64,000 bases of DNA from Saccharomycopsis crataegensis (taxonomy: Eukaryota; Ascomycota; Saccharomycetes; Ascoideales; Saccharomycopsidaceae), in NCBI RefSeq assembly GCF_037102585.1, contig NW_027043837.1, forward strand, positions 1 to 64,000. Reading direction: 5' to 3'. Positions within the stretch are counted from its first letter, which is position 1. Each line of letters starts with the position of its first letter. The translations under genes and the position numbers were made by a program. The notes under the pieces are model-generated. The model searched no databases, was not told where the DNA came from, and saw only the letters and a list, made by a program, of their open reading frames with translations. Below, one piece after another: positions 8,257-17,406 of this stretch.

Positions 8257-10863
8257 TTATTCATTGGAATTTTGATTTGTCTGTTTGTTTCTGGTTGCAT
8301 CAGCTTCCAGAGTTGACAAATCATCATTGGTTGGTGTTAATTCTGTTTTCTCATGTACTGGAATTTCATCACCCAGTAGCATTTCATCCTGCTCATATTC
8401 TTCTGAATCCTCATATTCGTCTTTTGCATCATAGATGTATTCTCCATCATTTTCATACTCCTCATCATATTCTTCGTCATTATCATTATCAGGTTCTGCA
8501 CTTGATTCAGACAGGGTTGGCTCTTTAGAGCCAGTTTGTGCCAGTTTTGATGTCACTGATGGGTGTGGGTCTTTAATGACTAACTTAATAGATTTTGGTA
8601 CAAATGGTTTTGGTGCTGAAGGCTTGGTGGTGTTAATTTTGGTCAAAATTGGGGTAGAGATTGGGGTAGATTTTGGGGTAGATTTTGGGGTAGATTTTGG
8701 AGTAGAAGCTGGGGTAGAAGTTGGGTTGGACAAGGTTTGATTAGATTTTGGGGTAATTGGATGGGATCTAAACACATTCAACTTAATTCCTGGTTTTGCT
8801 GACTCTTGCTTGGTTTCAGCTGGTTTCTCCCTTTGAAGGATTTTCTTTGGTTTGACGGATGCCTTCTTTTTGGAGGCCTTTCTAACTTGATTAACCGGAG
8901 GAGGGGTGATTTGATGCTTTCTGTTGATAGCTGGTGTGGTAGTTTGAATATTTTCATAATCATCATCTCTTTCTTTGGATATTAATCCCAATTGGTGGAA
9001 TGGATTCTTCCATAAATTGCTCAGTTCATTTTGTGGTGGTTTTGACTGTCTGGATCTAGATGAACCATGAACCATGGTGAACTCGGTAGAAGGAACTTCA
9101 ATCACTGGTGGTTGATTTTGCTTCTGTTTGGGGTTCTCATGACGATCATCTGTAACATTTTTCTTTGGCCGCTTAAAGTAACAGTCTTTAGCTACATGGC
9201 TAGGCTTTTTGCAAATCGCGCAAGATGCTTGCTTGCAATTGTATCTGGTGTGTTCTCTTGAACCACAATTGATACAGTGTAAGCATTTAGTAATAACTTT
9301 AGAAACAATGTTGTCTTGGTGAATAACCGGGATTTGTTTTCCTGGTTCCATTTCCAAGTAACCATAAATGTAACGATTTTTAAGCTCCTCGTTAGGTCTT
9401 TTAGTCATGTCACTTTTAATCACTGAGAATGATGTTGGTTCAATTTGGGCTAGGTCAAGCGCTTGCTTGATGGTAGCATCGACAAAATAGTCGGGGGTTG
9501 TTTCCAAGGCTGTTATCTCAATCAATTGGATTTCTTTATCATTCTTATTGATATTGATGCGTGGCTTGTAAGTGGATTGTTCAATGTCAACACTTAAATG
9601 GCTAGTGATAAAATCAATAAATGCATTACGTAACTTTTCATTCTTAGTTTGTAATTGACCTTTCAATATTGGGATAAGTGAGGATTTGAGACAAATAGTT
9701 TCATTTGAAATAAACAAGTAGTTTTGAGCTTCAATTAAAGCTTTCTTGATGAAGTTGATATCATCATTATCATTCAAATCAGTTTCAATGTTGGTTAATT
9801 TAACATCGATTAATTTTTGGAAGGCATCCTTTATTGTACTCAAATGATCATCAAGCTCATACTTCCGGTAGACCTCAGGTGGGATAATAAATGACATCAT
9901 GATTTTTTGTTTATCTTGATGGCTCATAATAAATTTAATGTAATCCTCCTCTGCAATATTAGATTGTTTCAATCTTGAGAATTCATTAATTAAATGGGAA
10001 TTTGTATAAAATTTGAAAAACTTTTCAATGGTGTAGATTTTGACAAATTCTTGATATTTCTCTTCAACATTTTCCACTTTTTGTGTGTCAAATCCGAAAA
10101 GTGATCCCCTCATGCCCTTTTCCTTAATAGCATATTCAAGGACATCTTGGTGTTCGAACTTGATTGATTTGAGATATTTAGCCCATTTAAAAACTCTTTC
10201 GAATTTGGCTAAAACATTTTGAAAAGTGGAGGTGGTATTCATAATCAGGGTCCCCTGTTGGGATGCGCTTTTAGAGCCCGAGGCGATTTGGGCGTAGGAT
10301 CTGCTGAAAGCAGCAACTGGGGCTGGGTTAGTTTTTTTTGGGGTTTTTTGGTTTTCAGAGTTTTTTTGGGTTTTGTTGTTTTCAATTTTTTTTTGGTTTT
10401 CAGAGTTTTCAGTAACAAAATCAATAGAAACAGAAGGTTGTGAATCTCCTTGAGATTCAATGGTGGCTTGATTTGACATATGCATGTCGACGCTAGTGTC
10501 ACCTGCACTATCAAGATTGCGATCGCAATCAACTGGAGAAACATTAATTTCCGGGGCTGGGCGGTGGGCAATATCAACATCAGAATCAGCATTAGAGGCC
10601 TCATTTATGGTATTAGATGGGGTTGCAAAGGTTTCAGCAGTACTTAAAAAAGTATTGTCATCTTCCTCAGTGATTTCTTCGTCTGAATGTGGTTTATTTC
10701 CGTGTTTGTTTACATTGTTTTGATCGGTTGCGTTGGGATTTGCATGATCTAAGTCAACGATAATATCAGAAGAAACCAGGGTTTCTTGAGAAGGAGGATC
10801 ATTTGTTGGATCAGTGGAGTAGTTGGAAGGCTTTGGAATTCTTTTGGTATTATTAATACTCAT
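8257..10863 (-). CDS. LINE-A ORF1, nucleic-acid-binding protein
   Basis: 868 aa starting at ATG 10863, the first codon that also appears in copy A3. ORF1 proteins of L1-type LINEs bind element RNA and form the RNP with ORF2. Two CCHC zinc knuckles lie near residues 525-555 (CINCGSREHTRYNC and CAICKKPSHVAKDC). The N-terminal 200 residues are acidic and low complexity. After the knuckles come a basic region, a Ser/Thr-Pro tandem repeat (STPK/STPI units, about residues 700-735) and a Glu/Asp/Tyr-rich stretch near residues 790-825. The central 250-500 region is not assigned. ORF2 starts 5 nt after the stop, which suggests coupled translation. The STP repeat count differs from copy A8. Confidence 0.9.
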   Translation of the reverse strand: MSINNTKRIPKPSNYSTDPTNDPPSQETLVSSDIIVDLDHANPNATDQNNVNKHGNKPHSDEEITEEDDNTFLSTAETFATPSNTINEASNADSDVDIAHRPAPEINVSPVDCDRNLDSAGDTSVDMHMSNQATIESQGDSQPSVSIDFVTENSENQKKIENNKTQKNSENQKTPKKTNPAPVAAFSRSYAQIASGSKSASQQGTLIMNTTSTFQNVLAKFERVFKWAKYLKSIKFEHQDVLEYAIKEKGMRGSLFGFDTQKVENVEEKYQEFVKIYTIEKFFKFYTNSHLINEFSRLKQSNIAEEDYIKFIMSHQDKQKIMMSFIIPPEVYRKYELDDHLSTIKDAFQKLIDVKLTNIETDLNDNDDINFIKKALIEAQNYLFISNETICLKSSLIPILKGQLQTKNEKLRNAFIDFITSHLSVDIEQSTYKPRININKNDKEIQLIEITALETTPDYFVDATIKQALDLAQIEPTSFSVIKSDMTKRPNEELKNRYIYGYLEMEPGKQIPVIHQDNIVSKVITKCLHCINCGSREHTRYNCKQASCAICKKPSHVAKDCYFKRPKKNVTDDRHENPKQKQNQPPVIEVPSTEFTMVHGSSRSRQSKPPQNELSNLWKNPFHQLGLISKERDDDYENIQTTTPAINRKHQITPPPVNQVRKASKKKASVKPKKILQREKPAETKQESAKPGIKLNVFRSHPITPKSNQTLSNPTSTPASTPKSTPKSTPKSTPISTPILTKINTTKPSAPKPFVPKSIKLVIKDPHPSVTSKLAQTGSKEPTLSESSAEPDNDNDEEYDEEYENDGEYIYDAKDEYEDSEEYEQDEMLLGDEIPVHEKTELTPTNDDLSTLEADATRNKQTNQNSNE

Positions 10864-10892
10864 TATTAGTCGGTTTTTTTTTTTTAAAGTGA

Positions 10893-11587
10893 TTTTTTTT
10901 TTTTAAAGACAAAATTCAATATATTAATTAATTATATAACTATATATCTCATAAACTACTTAATGTAGTTTGAAAATTAAAGTGTTAAGGGAAAACCATT
11001 AATGGTGAAAAACCCTATTATTGAGAAAAAATGTTTTTATGCGTTTTTAAGGTTTTTAATTGTTGTTTTTTTTTTTGTTTTTTTTTGATTTTATTTTCTT
11101 GTTTTTCCCCACCTATTTTTTCTTCTCCGCTTAAAAGATATTGCTTTCAAGCAAGAAGATCATTGAATCAACGGCCATATGACAATTGAAATGCCTTTTG
11201 GATTTCAATCTTGATAATTTTCGTTTGAAACCTAGATATCTATCGATCGTTCTGGTTTCGTTCATGTTGGTGGCAGGGGTAATGATTGTTTGCCAGGTTA
11301 ATGGGATATTCAAGTCAATTTTTTTCCAAAGTTTCTGGGCCAATGGACATTCAATAAGATGGTGCTTCATGATTTCAAATTGGATTTCTTTGGGGCATAT
11401 TGGGGTTCATCATATCTGGTTAATTTTTTGCTGCAATAGTCACAATGATTATTTACGTAATTGTGATTTTCAATGCCCAAATGAAAGATGTGAATATTTT
11501 GATATTTCCCCGGGAAATGTTGGTTGAATTTTTTGAGGTTATGCCAAAAGTTATCAACTTGTTTCTGATTCACCCCAGTAATATCCT
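10893..11587 (-). mobile_element. LINE-A copy A6, 5'-truncated and frameshifted
   Basis: The last roughly 690 bp of LINE-A. ORF2 is split near 11388, where one T is missing from TTTTGGGG relative to other copies, giving two overlapping short ORFs (11367-11573 and 11131-11370). Its A-tail (T-run 10893-10904) is followed by CTTTA plus a second A-run before A5 begins, which may be a vestigial extra insertion. Upstream it abuts the A-tail of LINE-B copy B1. Confidence 0.88.
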
Positions 11588-11807
11588 ATTTTTTTTTTTT
11601 TTCCTTCAAAGTTCGATTTATTAATAAATATATAATTATATATATCTATGTAAAATCTTATAAGCTAATGCTCATTATATATGTTAGGGAAAACCATATC
11701 ATATGGTGAAAAACCCTTTAGTGATAATTATTAGTATTTAAATAAAATGTTTTTTTTGTTATTGTTTTTGTTAATTTTTTTTTTTCTTTTTTGTTTTGAT
11801 CGACTAT

Positions 11808-14800
11808 TCAGCTCCCAGTAGTAATGATATAAATCAAGTTGTTAATTGATGTGTTCCAATCAATTTGGTTATGATATCTTAGGCGTGAGAGTTTGCGTTG
11901 ATAGCATAGATAGCGGTCGATCTTTTTGATTGTTGATTCTGAATGATTGGGAGCGATTAAGTTATTCCATGCTAATGGAATTGGGATTTTCAATCTTGAC
12001 CATAACTCAGTTGATAATGGGCATTGAATTAGGAAATGGGTCATTTTGATCTTGACTTGGAGTTCTGGTGATTCATGTTGTTGGTCTTGAGAGACGGTTT
12101 CGAGCCCGCAATAGTGACATTTTCTATGTTGGTAAAAAAATTGTTCAGCACCTAAGTGGAATATGTGTATGTTTTCAAAGTAACCAGGGCTATTATGTTG
12201 GTATTTGTGGAGTCTCTTCCAGAAAGAGTTTTGTTTCGTTTGGGTGACTTCTTGGATATTGGTTAAAGTGGTGGATAATTTATGTTTATCAATTCTGGCT
12301 CTTTTTTTCTTGCTTCCCTGTTTGTGTTCAAACTCCATGACCAGTTTTGGGATCTCCATTTGATAGATAGTTGGTATACCGTCTTGAATGGACTTGGCAA
12401 GGTCTGAGTGTTTGATATTCATTGGGTTCAATGTTTGTTGTTGAGATATTGGTTTGGACAATAATTTATACCAAGCCACAAAAGCACATTTTTCCGCTGT
12501 GGTGAACATTGGAAGATTTATAACCTGGTTGAGTATGGACCTGCTGTCTCTCTTATTCTTGATATTGATCTGGTCACCCAATATTAACCGCCACCAGTAT
12601 TGGGTTTTTATATATCCTTGTATCGACTGCTCTTCCTCGGATAGATTTTGTTTGATGATCATGTTTATTGCTAGTTGGAGCTTGAATCGGAGTAACTGGC
12701 AATATGGGTTTAAAGATTTGAGAAAGAGTTGTTGAAAGATTTTTGCCTTGCGGTAGCTCAATTGGCTTTTGATATCCACCATGCCATATCCTCCTTTCAA
12801 TGGGCTTGTTTTTAAAGTGTCCATGGAGATTTTCAGTTTTTTGTTCACCTGGTTTTTGATGGATTGTTCTAGCAAATCTATTTGGTCTGGAAGCATAGGT
12901 GCATGAATCTCGTGGTAATATAGCTTAGACAAGATATATGTGTTATATCCGACTATTTGACTTGATATTGGTAGTGAATTCATGTTGGTCATGTAATATT
13001 TGGTGCTGATGTCTTTTTGGAGAGTATTAGGCCAGGTTTGACACGAGTTCCCAATTTTAACGCCTAGATATTGGATTTCATAATTATTGTCAGCAATATC
13101 TATTTGGAAGTCGGACTGGAATGGTATTTGATCGCATGGAACAATTAATCTGGATTTGCTTTTGTTTAATTTAGAACCACTGACTTGTTCGAACGCCTGA
13201 ATTATCTTCATAGTGTTTTTGAAGTCATTATGATCTCTCAAGAATAAGGTAACATCATCTGCATAGGCAAGGTATTTGACTCTGGGGATGATGTTTGGTT
13301 GGATCTTATGGTTGTAACTGAATCCTTTATTTAATCTTTGGATGGCTCTTAGAAAAGGTTCAAGGGCTAACGCGAAAATTGTTGGTGAAAGTGGGTTGCC
13401 CTGAAGGGTTCCGTTTCTTAATGGGAAAGAAGGGCCTGTAATGTTATTTAGGCAAATGGTTCCGAGGGCTTTGGTAAGGATAGCGTGAATAGTTTCCGTC
13501 ATTTTTCCAAAATTGAGTTTTCGAAGTAATATTTTAAGGTATAGATGGGAAATCTGGTCAAAAGCCTTTTCAAAGTCAGCAAGCATGATTCGGTGGTTAG
13601 TAGAATGATTGACATGTGGCTTGTCTTGTGGGGATATTAAACTGGAAAGCAAGTCACCGAAAATTGTTATATTAGAGAAGGAGGATCTTTCAGGTATGAA
13701 ACCAACTTGATTTGGGCCGATAATTTTTTGCAAGAACGGGAGCAAACGGGCGTTGATGATGCTGGAAAAGAGTTTCAAATTTGTGTTGATTAATGCTATG
13801 GGCCTGTAATTCTCCACTTTTTGAACATCTTTGTTTGGTTTTGGTATGAGAGTGAATTTTATGGTTCGATAGTTGAATGGAATTTCCCCTGAAGAAAGAA
13901 TTTGGTTAAATTCTTTTAGAAGTATGTGTTTTATCTGAGGAAAGAGAGACTTATAAACGCCGTATGGTATACCATCTACCCCGGGGGCGGATTGAGTATT
14001 GGATTCAGTAACGGCATATTCCAATTCTGTCATGGTGATTGGTTTGTTCAAGTTGTTGGATTCAGTGTTGGTTAGTGGTAACTGATCTCCCAAGGAGGCG
14101 TTGATGAACCTTTCTATATTTTCCGAGCTCTTTGAACCACAAGATCCATCGTAGAGTTTTTGATAGTAATTGGTTACTTCTAGAAGCATGTCTTGCTGTG
14201 ATGTCAATAAAGCGCCATCTGAAGCTTTGAGGGCTTTGATTGGGCGCGGTATGGAGTGTTGGTGGAACCTAGTTCTTATGTGGTCATAATAATTTGGTTC
14301 ATCAGTATTTTCTGTTATTTTCTTGTGTACCATCGTCAAAAAATTCAGCTTCAAGCGAATCTCGGAAATGAGGTCTGAAGTAGAGTTCACAGTGGGTGGA
14401 AACTTGATCTTCAGAAGCCATTGAATAATATGATTTTTAATGATATTATGTTGGGGGATGTAAGTCATTGCATGAGGTTGAGTGTTGATTTCAAGAATAA
14501 TAGAATCGTGAGTTGAAGAAAACTTTAGATAGTTTTGTTGGGACATTTGAATATGAAATCTGTTTTTGTCGGAGATCATGGACTGACTGATATAAAAACG
14601 ATCTATTCTGCGACTACTTTCTTCCGTGGTGGATTGGTTAGTCCAATTCTTTTTAATCTGGTGCAATTTTGGATGTTCATAGATATCTGCTAGCTTGAAA
14701 GTTTTGATTAGCTTTTTAAGCGACTCGGACGATCTTTGTTCGCGAGAACGGAAGTTAGCAGAGTCGCTTGAATTGACAAAATTATTAAAGTCACCTCCGA

Positions 14801-15296
14801 GAATAATGTTGATGGTCTTATTGTTGTTTCTCGCTCTGAGAGTGGTAAGCTGGGTTTGGAGGGTGATGGAGAGTTGATTTTGAAGAAGGATTTGTTTTTG
14901 GTAATCAGCAGATGGGTTGTAGATATTGATTAGCCAAAGCCAGTTATTGGCATCTTGTTCAATAATGGCATCTTGTTCAATAATGGCATCTGTGATATAA
15001 ACCTGGAGCTGGCTCAGTACTGCAATTGTTAGCAATGAATGATCAACAACCTTTATGTGGTCCTCAATTATAATAGCTGTGCGGGATGATGGAGTATTTT
15101 TGTAAATTTTTTTGTTTTGGTGTTGGAAGAGGAAGTCCTCGCCAAGATTAAGTTCTTGAAACATTGAAATGTTATATTGGTTTGATAGATGGAGAATTTT
15201 GGAGTCATCCAATCTCAATCTTTGGATGTTTTGACTAATGATCGATAGTTTACTCATTTTGTGTATGAGAGGGGTTTTTTGTGACATTTGAGCCAT
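11808..15296 (-). CDS. LINE-B ORF2, endonuclease / reverse transcriptase
   Basis: 1162 aa, uninterrupted. The conserved endonuclease start (LSIISQNIQRLRL) is near residue 17, so the first 16 residues may be a leader or ATG 15242 may be the real start. Endonuclease motifs: FQELNL near 53, GDFNNF near 167, RRIDRFYI, STHDS near 262. Reverse transcriptase: NYRPIAL near 495, DFEKAFDQI, LQGNPLSP and YADD near 678. The C-terminal Cys/His cluster is CHYC near 1060 and HFLIQC near 1088. There is a short internal repeat (IEQDAIIEQDA) near 130. Function as for LINE-A ORF2; probably competent as it stands. Confidence 0.92.
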   Translation of the reverse strand: MAQMSQKTPLIHKMSKLSIISQNIQRLRLDDSKILHLSNQYNISMFQELNLGEDFLFQHQNKKIYKNTPSSRTAIIIEDHIKVVDHSLLTIAVLSQLQVYITDAIIEQDAIIEQDANNWLWLINIYNPSADYQKQILLQNQLSITLQTQLTTLRARNNNKTINIILGGDFNNFVNSSDSANFRSREQRSSESLKKLIKTFKLADIYEHPKLHQIKKNWTNQSTTEESSRRIDRFYISQSMISDKNRFHIQMSQQNYLKFSSTHDSIILEINTQPHAMTYIPQHNIIKNHIIQWLLKIKFPPTVNSTSDLISEIRLKLNFLTMVHKKITENTDEPNYYDHIRTRFHQHSIPRPIKALKASDGALLTSQQDMLLEVTNYYQKLYDGSCGSKSSENIERFINASLGDQLPLTNTESNNLNKPITMTELEYAVTESNTQSAPGVDGIPYGVYKSLFPQIKHILLKEFNQILSSGEIPFNYRTIKFTLIPKPNKDVQKVENYRPIALINTNLKLFSSIINARLLPFLQKIIGPNQVGFIPERSSFSNITIFGDLLSSLISPQDKPHVNHSTNHRIMLADFEKAFDQISHLYLKILLRKLNFGKMTETIHAILTKALGTICLNNITGPSFPLRNGTLQGNPLSPTIFALALEPFLRAIQRLNKGFSYNHKIQPNIIPRVKYLAYADDVTLFLRDHNDFKNTMKIIQAFEQVSGSKLNKSKSRLIVPCDQIPFQSDFQIDIADNNYEIQYLGVKIGNSCQTWPNTLQKDISTKYYMTNMNSLPISSQIVGYNTYILSKLYYHEIHAPMLPDQIDLLEQSIKNQVNKKLKISMDTLKTSPLKGGYGMVDIKSQLSYRKAKIFQQLFLKSLNPYCQLLRFKLQLAINMIIKQNLSEEEQSIQGYIKTQYWWRLILGDQINIKNKRDSRSILNQVINLPMFTTAEKCAFVAWYKLLSKPISQQQTLNPMNIKHSDLAKSIQDGIPTIYQMEIPKLVMEFEHKQGSKKKRARIDKHKLSTTLTNIQEVTQTKQNSFWKRLHKYQHNSPGYFENIHIFHLGAEQFFYQHRKCHYCGLETVSQDQQHESPELQVKIKMTHFLIQCPLSTELWSRLKIPIPLAWNNLIAPNHSESTIKKIDRYLCYQRKLSRLRYHNQIDWNTSINNLIYIITTGS

Positions 15297-15311
15297 CTGA
15301 TTGAGGTGAAT

Positions 15312-15945
15312 TTATTTCGTTGTTGTTATCATCCAGGGGGGAGATTGTTCTTTTGACAGAAGCTTCATTGGCCGGGGAGTAAATGATTCCTGTGGCGTGG
15401 GCATTTTGTCTGAGTTTTCCAGGATAGATGGATGGTTTGAGAAGGAGGAAGCTGAATGAGGTGAGGTAGAAATAGGGGTAGGAACAGAGGTAGGGACAGA
15501 AGCAGGGACAGAGGTAGGGACCGAAGCAAGGACAGAAGCAGGGATAGAAGAAGTGGCCAGAGCCGAGGAAGTGACAGTATCACGGGCAGGGGTAGGTGAA
15601 GGAGGAATGTTGGCAGCAGAAGAGGTAGTATGATGTTGTGAGTTTACTTCTTGATGTCTGCGAGAAACACGGACCTGAGGGTGGGATGAAGGTGAGGCGA
15701 GGATCTTTTTGGAGACCTTGCTAATATGGGCCAGCTTGATGGCGCTAATGGCCGCGAACTTGGCATGCTTCTTTGATTTACCTTTCTTGGACAATAATTC
15801 TATTGGTTTGGTTTGATGTCTGAGAGTAGCAGTGTGTTGGGTTGTAGAGGTTTCGAGTTCATCCATGGATTGGTCTGCATCAGTAGAGAGGCCTTCCTCT
15901 AAAGCATCTTCATCATTGGATGGGTAGTTCTTTTCCAAAGTATCT
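15312..15945 (-). CDS. LINE-B ORF1, C-terminal part
   Basis: About 211 codons of a Ser/Thr/Pro-rich protein, truncated at the 5' end by insertion into the LTR; the frame runs on by chance into LTR sequence to 15968. A basic segment (SKKGKSKKHAKFAA) and tandem SVPT/SVPA repeats near the middle are visible. No zinc knuckle lies in this part. It sits 13 nt upstream of ORF2, which marks it as the LINE-B ORF1 tail. The N-terminal part of this ORF1 is not present anywhere in the window. Confidence 0.75.
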
Positions 15946-15994
15946 TGAATCTTCTTGGTCGAGAACAATCATCGACAAGAAGCAGAGTGTAACA
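15946..15994 (+). repeat. G1 LTR terminal fragment
   Basis: Forty-nine bases identical to the end of the gypsy-1 LTR (TTGAATC to AGAGTGTAACA). It is interrupted exactly at the CCAAGAAGATTC site by LINE-B copy B1. Confidence 0.85.
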
Positions 15995-15998
15995 AAAA

Positions 15999-16303
15999 TG
16001 TTACAATCAGTGTGCAAGGGCACACTAGATTCTGGAATCAAGTGGAGATTACAGGCAGTATTTTATATCCAAAGAGACTTGTCCTTCCTAAACTAAATCA
16101 AGGTCAAAACTAAAGGAATGTTGAATCCTTAAATAAATAAAATGGTTAAAACTAATAATGGGGTGTTGGACCCGTTCTCGCAATAAAAGACTAAAACATA
16201 AAGGGGTAAGACAAGGATAAGAGATAAGGGATCAGGGGTGGGACATAAGGTGATACCTCGATGAGGTAATGCCGATCATGGGTTCCGTATGGTACCATAC
16301 CGA
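15999..16303 (-). repeat. G3 LTR fragment
   Basis: Matches the gypsy-3 LTR in reverse from its end (TGTTACAATCAG on the plus strand) to the palindrome site TACCGA, where LINE-A copy A7 interrupts it. It faces the G1 fragment end to end with 4 bp between. Confidence 0.82.
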
Positions 16304-16634
16304 TTTTTTTTTTAAAGACAAAATTCAATATATTAATTGATTATATAACTATATATCTCATAAACTACCTAATGTAGTTTGAAAATTAAATTGTTAAAGG
16401 AAACCATTAATGGTGAAAAACCCTATTATTGTGAAAAAATGTTTTTATGCGTTTTTAATTTTTGTTGTTTTTTGTTTTTTTTTGATTTTATTTTTTTTTT
16501 TGATTTTATTTTCTTGTTTTTCCCCACCTATTTTTTCTTCTCCGCTTGAAAGATATTGCTTTCAAGCAAGAAGATCATTGAATCAACGGCCATATGACAA
16601 TTGAAATGCCTTTTGGATTTCAATCTTGATAATT
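16304..16634 (-). mobile_element. LINE-A copy A7, 5'-truncated 3' fragment
   Basis: About 330 bp: T-run, 3' UTR and the last 36 or so codons of ORF2. On the minus strand the A-tail runs straight into TCGGTATGGTACC of a G3 LTR. Its 5' end joins a CATT-tailed repeat (16635 onward). Confidence 0.88.
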
Positions 16635-16693
16635 GAATTAATGAATGAATTGTATATTAACGAGTCACAGAGGTTCTAAATAACATGCAAGAT
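16635..16693 (-). repeat. R2 repeat, 3'-end fragment with (CATT)n tail
   Basis: On the minus strand reads CTTGCATGTTATTTAGAACC and on to TACAATTCATTCATT. The same about 57 bp plus tail occurs at 22774-22842. Position inside a G2 LTR and variable 5' truncation suggest a non-LTR retroelement family with a tetranucleotide tail; its identity is unknown. Confidence 0.6.
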
Positions 16694-16705
16694 CTTAACC
16701 CGTGA

Positions 16706-17141
16706 TTTTTTTTTTTTTATAAAGTCCCTATATTTAACTACTAAGAGCTATATAGGTCATCGCACTTTTTATGTACGGTTATTATGATCAATTATGCGCA
16801 GCTATGGCGACTTATTTGGTATCCGTTTTCTCCCAATATTTTTGTTAACCCGGGAGTTTGGGTTGGAAAATGCAATGTTTTTGACTTGTAGCAACCTGTC
16901 ACTATTTTTTTTTTTTAGTCAGGGAGGAGGAAATCTTCGAAAGACACCAGCGACGCAACCTTACCGGTAGTGTGAGATTTGTACTCACTAAAACCCCCTT
17001 GTATCTTACCTTCAGAGTGGTATTACTCCTTACTCAGTTAGCGTACTGAGCGTGACCTGGTGGTTAATGCCGCGAGCGGGGTTCGAACACGCGACCCTTT
17101 CTTAGTCTATGGTTCTGCCCACTACGCCACCCAGCGCAGGT
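16706..17141 (-). mobile_element. tRNA-derived SINE, full length (SINE-2)
   Basis: 436 bp on the minus strand, about 97% identical by eye to SINE-1. The head (minus strand from 17141) has an A box TGGCGTAGTGGG and, about 37 bp on, a B box GTGTTCGAACCCC, the internal promoter of RNA polymerase III. The body has an internal A-tract (T-run near 16906-16915) and ends GACTTTATA plus about 13 A. Flanks TAACCCGTGA (16696-16705) and TAATACCGTGA (17143-17153) look like a target-site duplication with one altered copy. It interrupts a G2 LTR. It has no coding capacity and would rely on LINE machinery. Confidence 0.85.
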
Positions 17142-17197
17142 CTAATACCGTGACTAACTACATCTAGTCTAGTCTCTAGTCGCATCGTAATATAACA
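17142..17197 (+). repeat. G2 LTR terminal fragment next to tRNA-Ser
   Basis: Matches the last roughly 50 bp of the gypsy-2 LTR (GTGACTAACTACATCTAG to TAATATAACA), with a small internal duplication. It ends 10 bp before the 5' end of tRNA-Ser. A further few bases of the same LTR lie beyond the SINE at 16696-16705. Confidence 0.8.
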
Positions 17198-17207
17198 AAA
17201 AAAACGA

Positions 17208-17289
17208 GGCACGGTGGCCGAGTGGTTAAGGCGAAAGATTAGAAATCTTTTGGGCTCTGCCCGCGCAGGTTCGAGTCCTGCCCGTGTCG
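17208..17289 (+). tRNA. tRNA-Ser(AGA)
   Basis: 82 nt. Acceptor GGCACGG pairs with CCGTGTC, discriminator G. Anticodon loop TTAGAAA within stem AAAGA/TCTTT reads AGA, serine. A long variable arm is typical of class II tRNA-Ser. The B box GGTTCGAGTCC is intact, and TTTT follows within a base or two as Pol III terminator. No intron. Confidence 0.95.
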
Positions 17290-17313
17290 TTTTCCTATGA
17301 GAAATGATTTTGT

Positions 17314-17406
17314 GGTCCCTTGGCCCAGTTGGTTAAGGCGTGGTGCTAATAAAAGTCTCATGATATTGTTACGCCAAGATCGGCGGTTCGATCCCGCCAG
17401 GGACCA
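17314..17406 (+). tRNA. tRNA-Ile(AAT) with intron
   Basis: 93 nt including an intron of about 19 nt after position 37. Acceptor GGTCCCT pairs with AGGGACC, discriminator A. Anticodon stem TGGTG pairs with CGCCA, loop CTAATA is followed by the intron, anticodon AAT. T arm GGCGG-TTCGATC-CCGCC. A T-run right after the 3' end is the likely terminator. It lies 24 bp downstream of tRNA-Ser on the same strand. Confidence 0.93.

Larger units (their letters stand above)
4589..10873 (-). mobile_element. LINE-A copy A5, full length with both ORFs open
   Basis: A complete LINE-A of about 6.3 kb: a very short 5' leader (about 10 bp before the ORF1 ATG at 10863), ORF1 (868 aa), ORF2 (1138 aa), a 3' UTR of about 235 bp and an A-tail (T-run 4589-4600). 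Both ORFs are uninterrupted, so this is the best candidate for an active copy here. It is joined head to tail with A6 upstream and B3 downstream. Confidence 0.92.
11589..15945 (-). mobile_element. LINE-B copy B1, near full length
   Basis: A second LINE family of about 4.4 kb: part of ORF1, a complete ORF2, a 3' UTR of about 205 bp and an A-tail (T-run 11589-11602). It is 5'-truncated inside ORF1, where it joins a G1 LTR at the site GATTC. LINE-B shares domain order and many motifs with LINE-A but its sequence is clearly different. Confidence 0.92.

Noticed and set aside
8235-8740. plus-strand ORFs opposite LINE-A ORF1 tail
   Set aside because: They mirror the repetitive acidic and STP-rich codons of ORF1; no independent evidence.
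12454-12735. 93-aa ORF antisense to LINE-B ORF2
   Set aside because: Same reasoning: an antisense shadow present in each LINE-B copy.
15365-15583. Leu/Ser/Pro-repeat ORF at 15365-15583
   Set aside because: An alternate-frame reading of the SVPT repeats in LINE-B ORF1.
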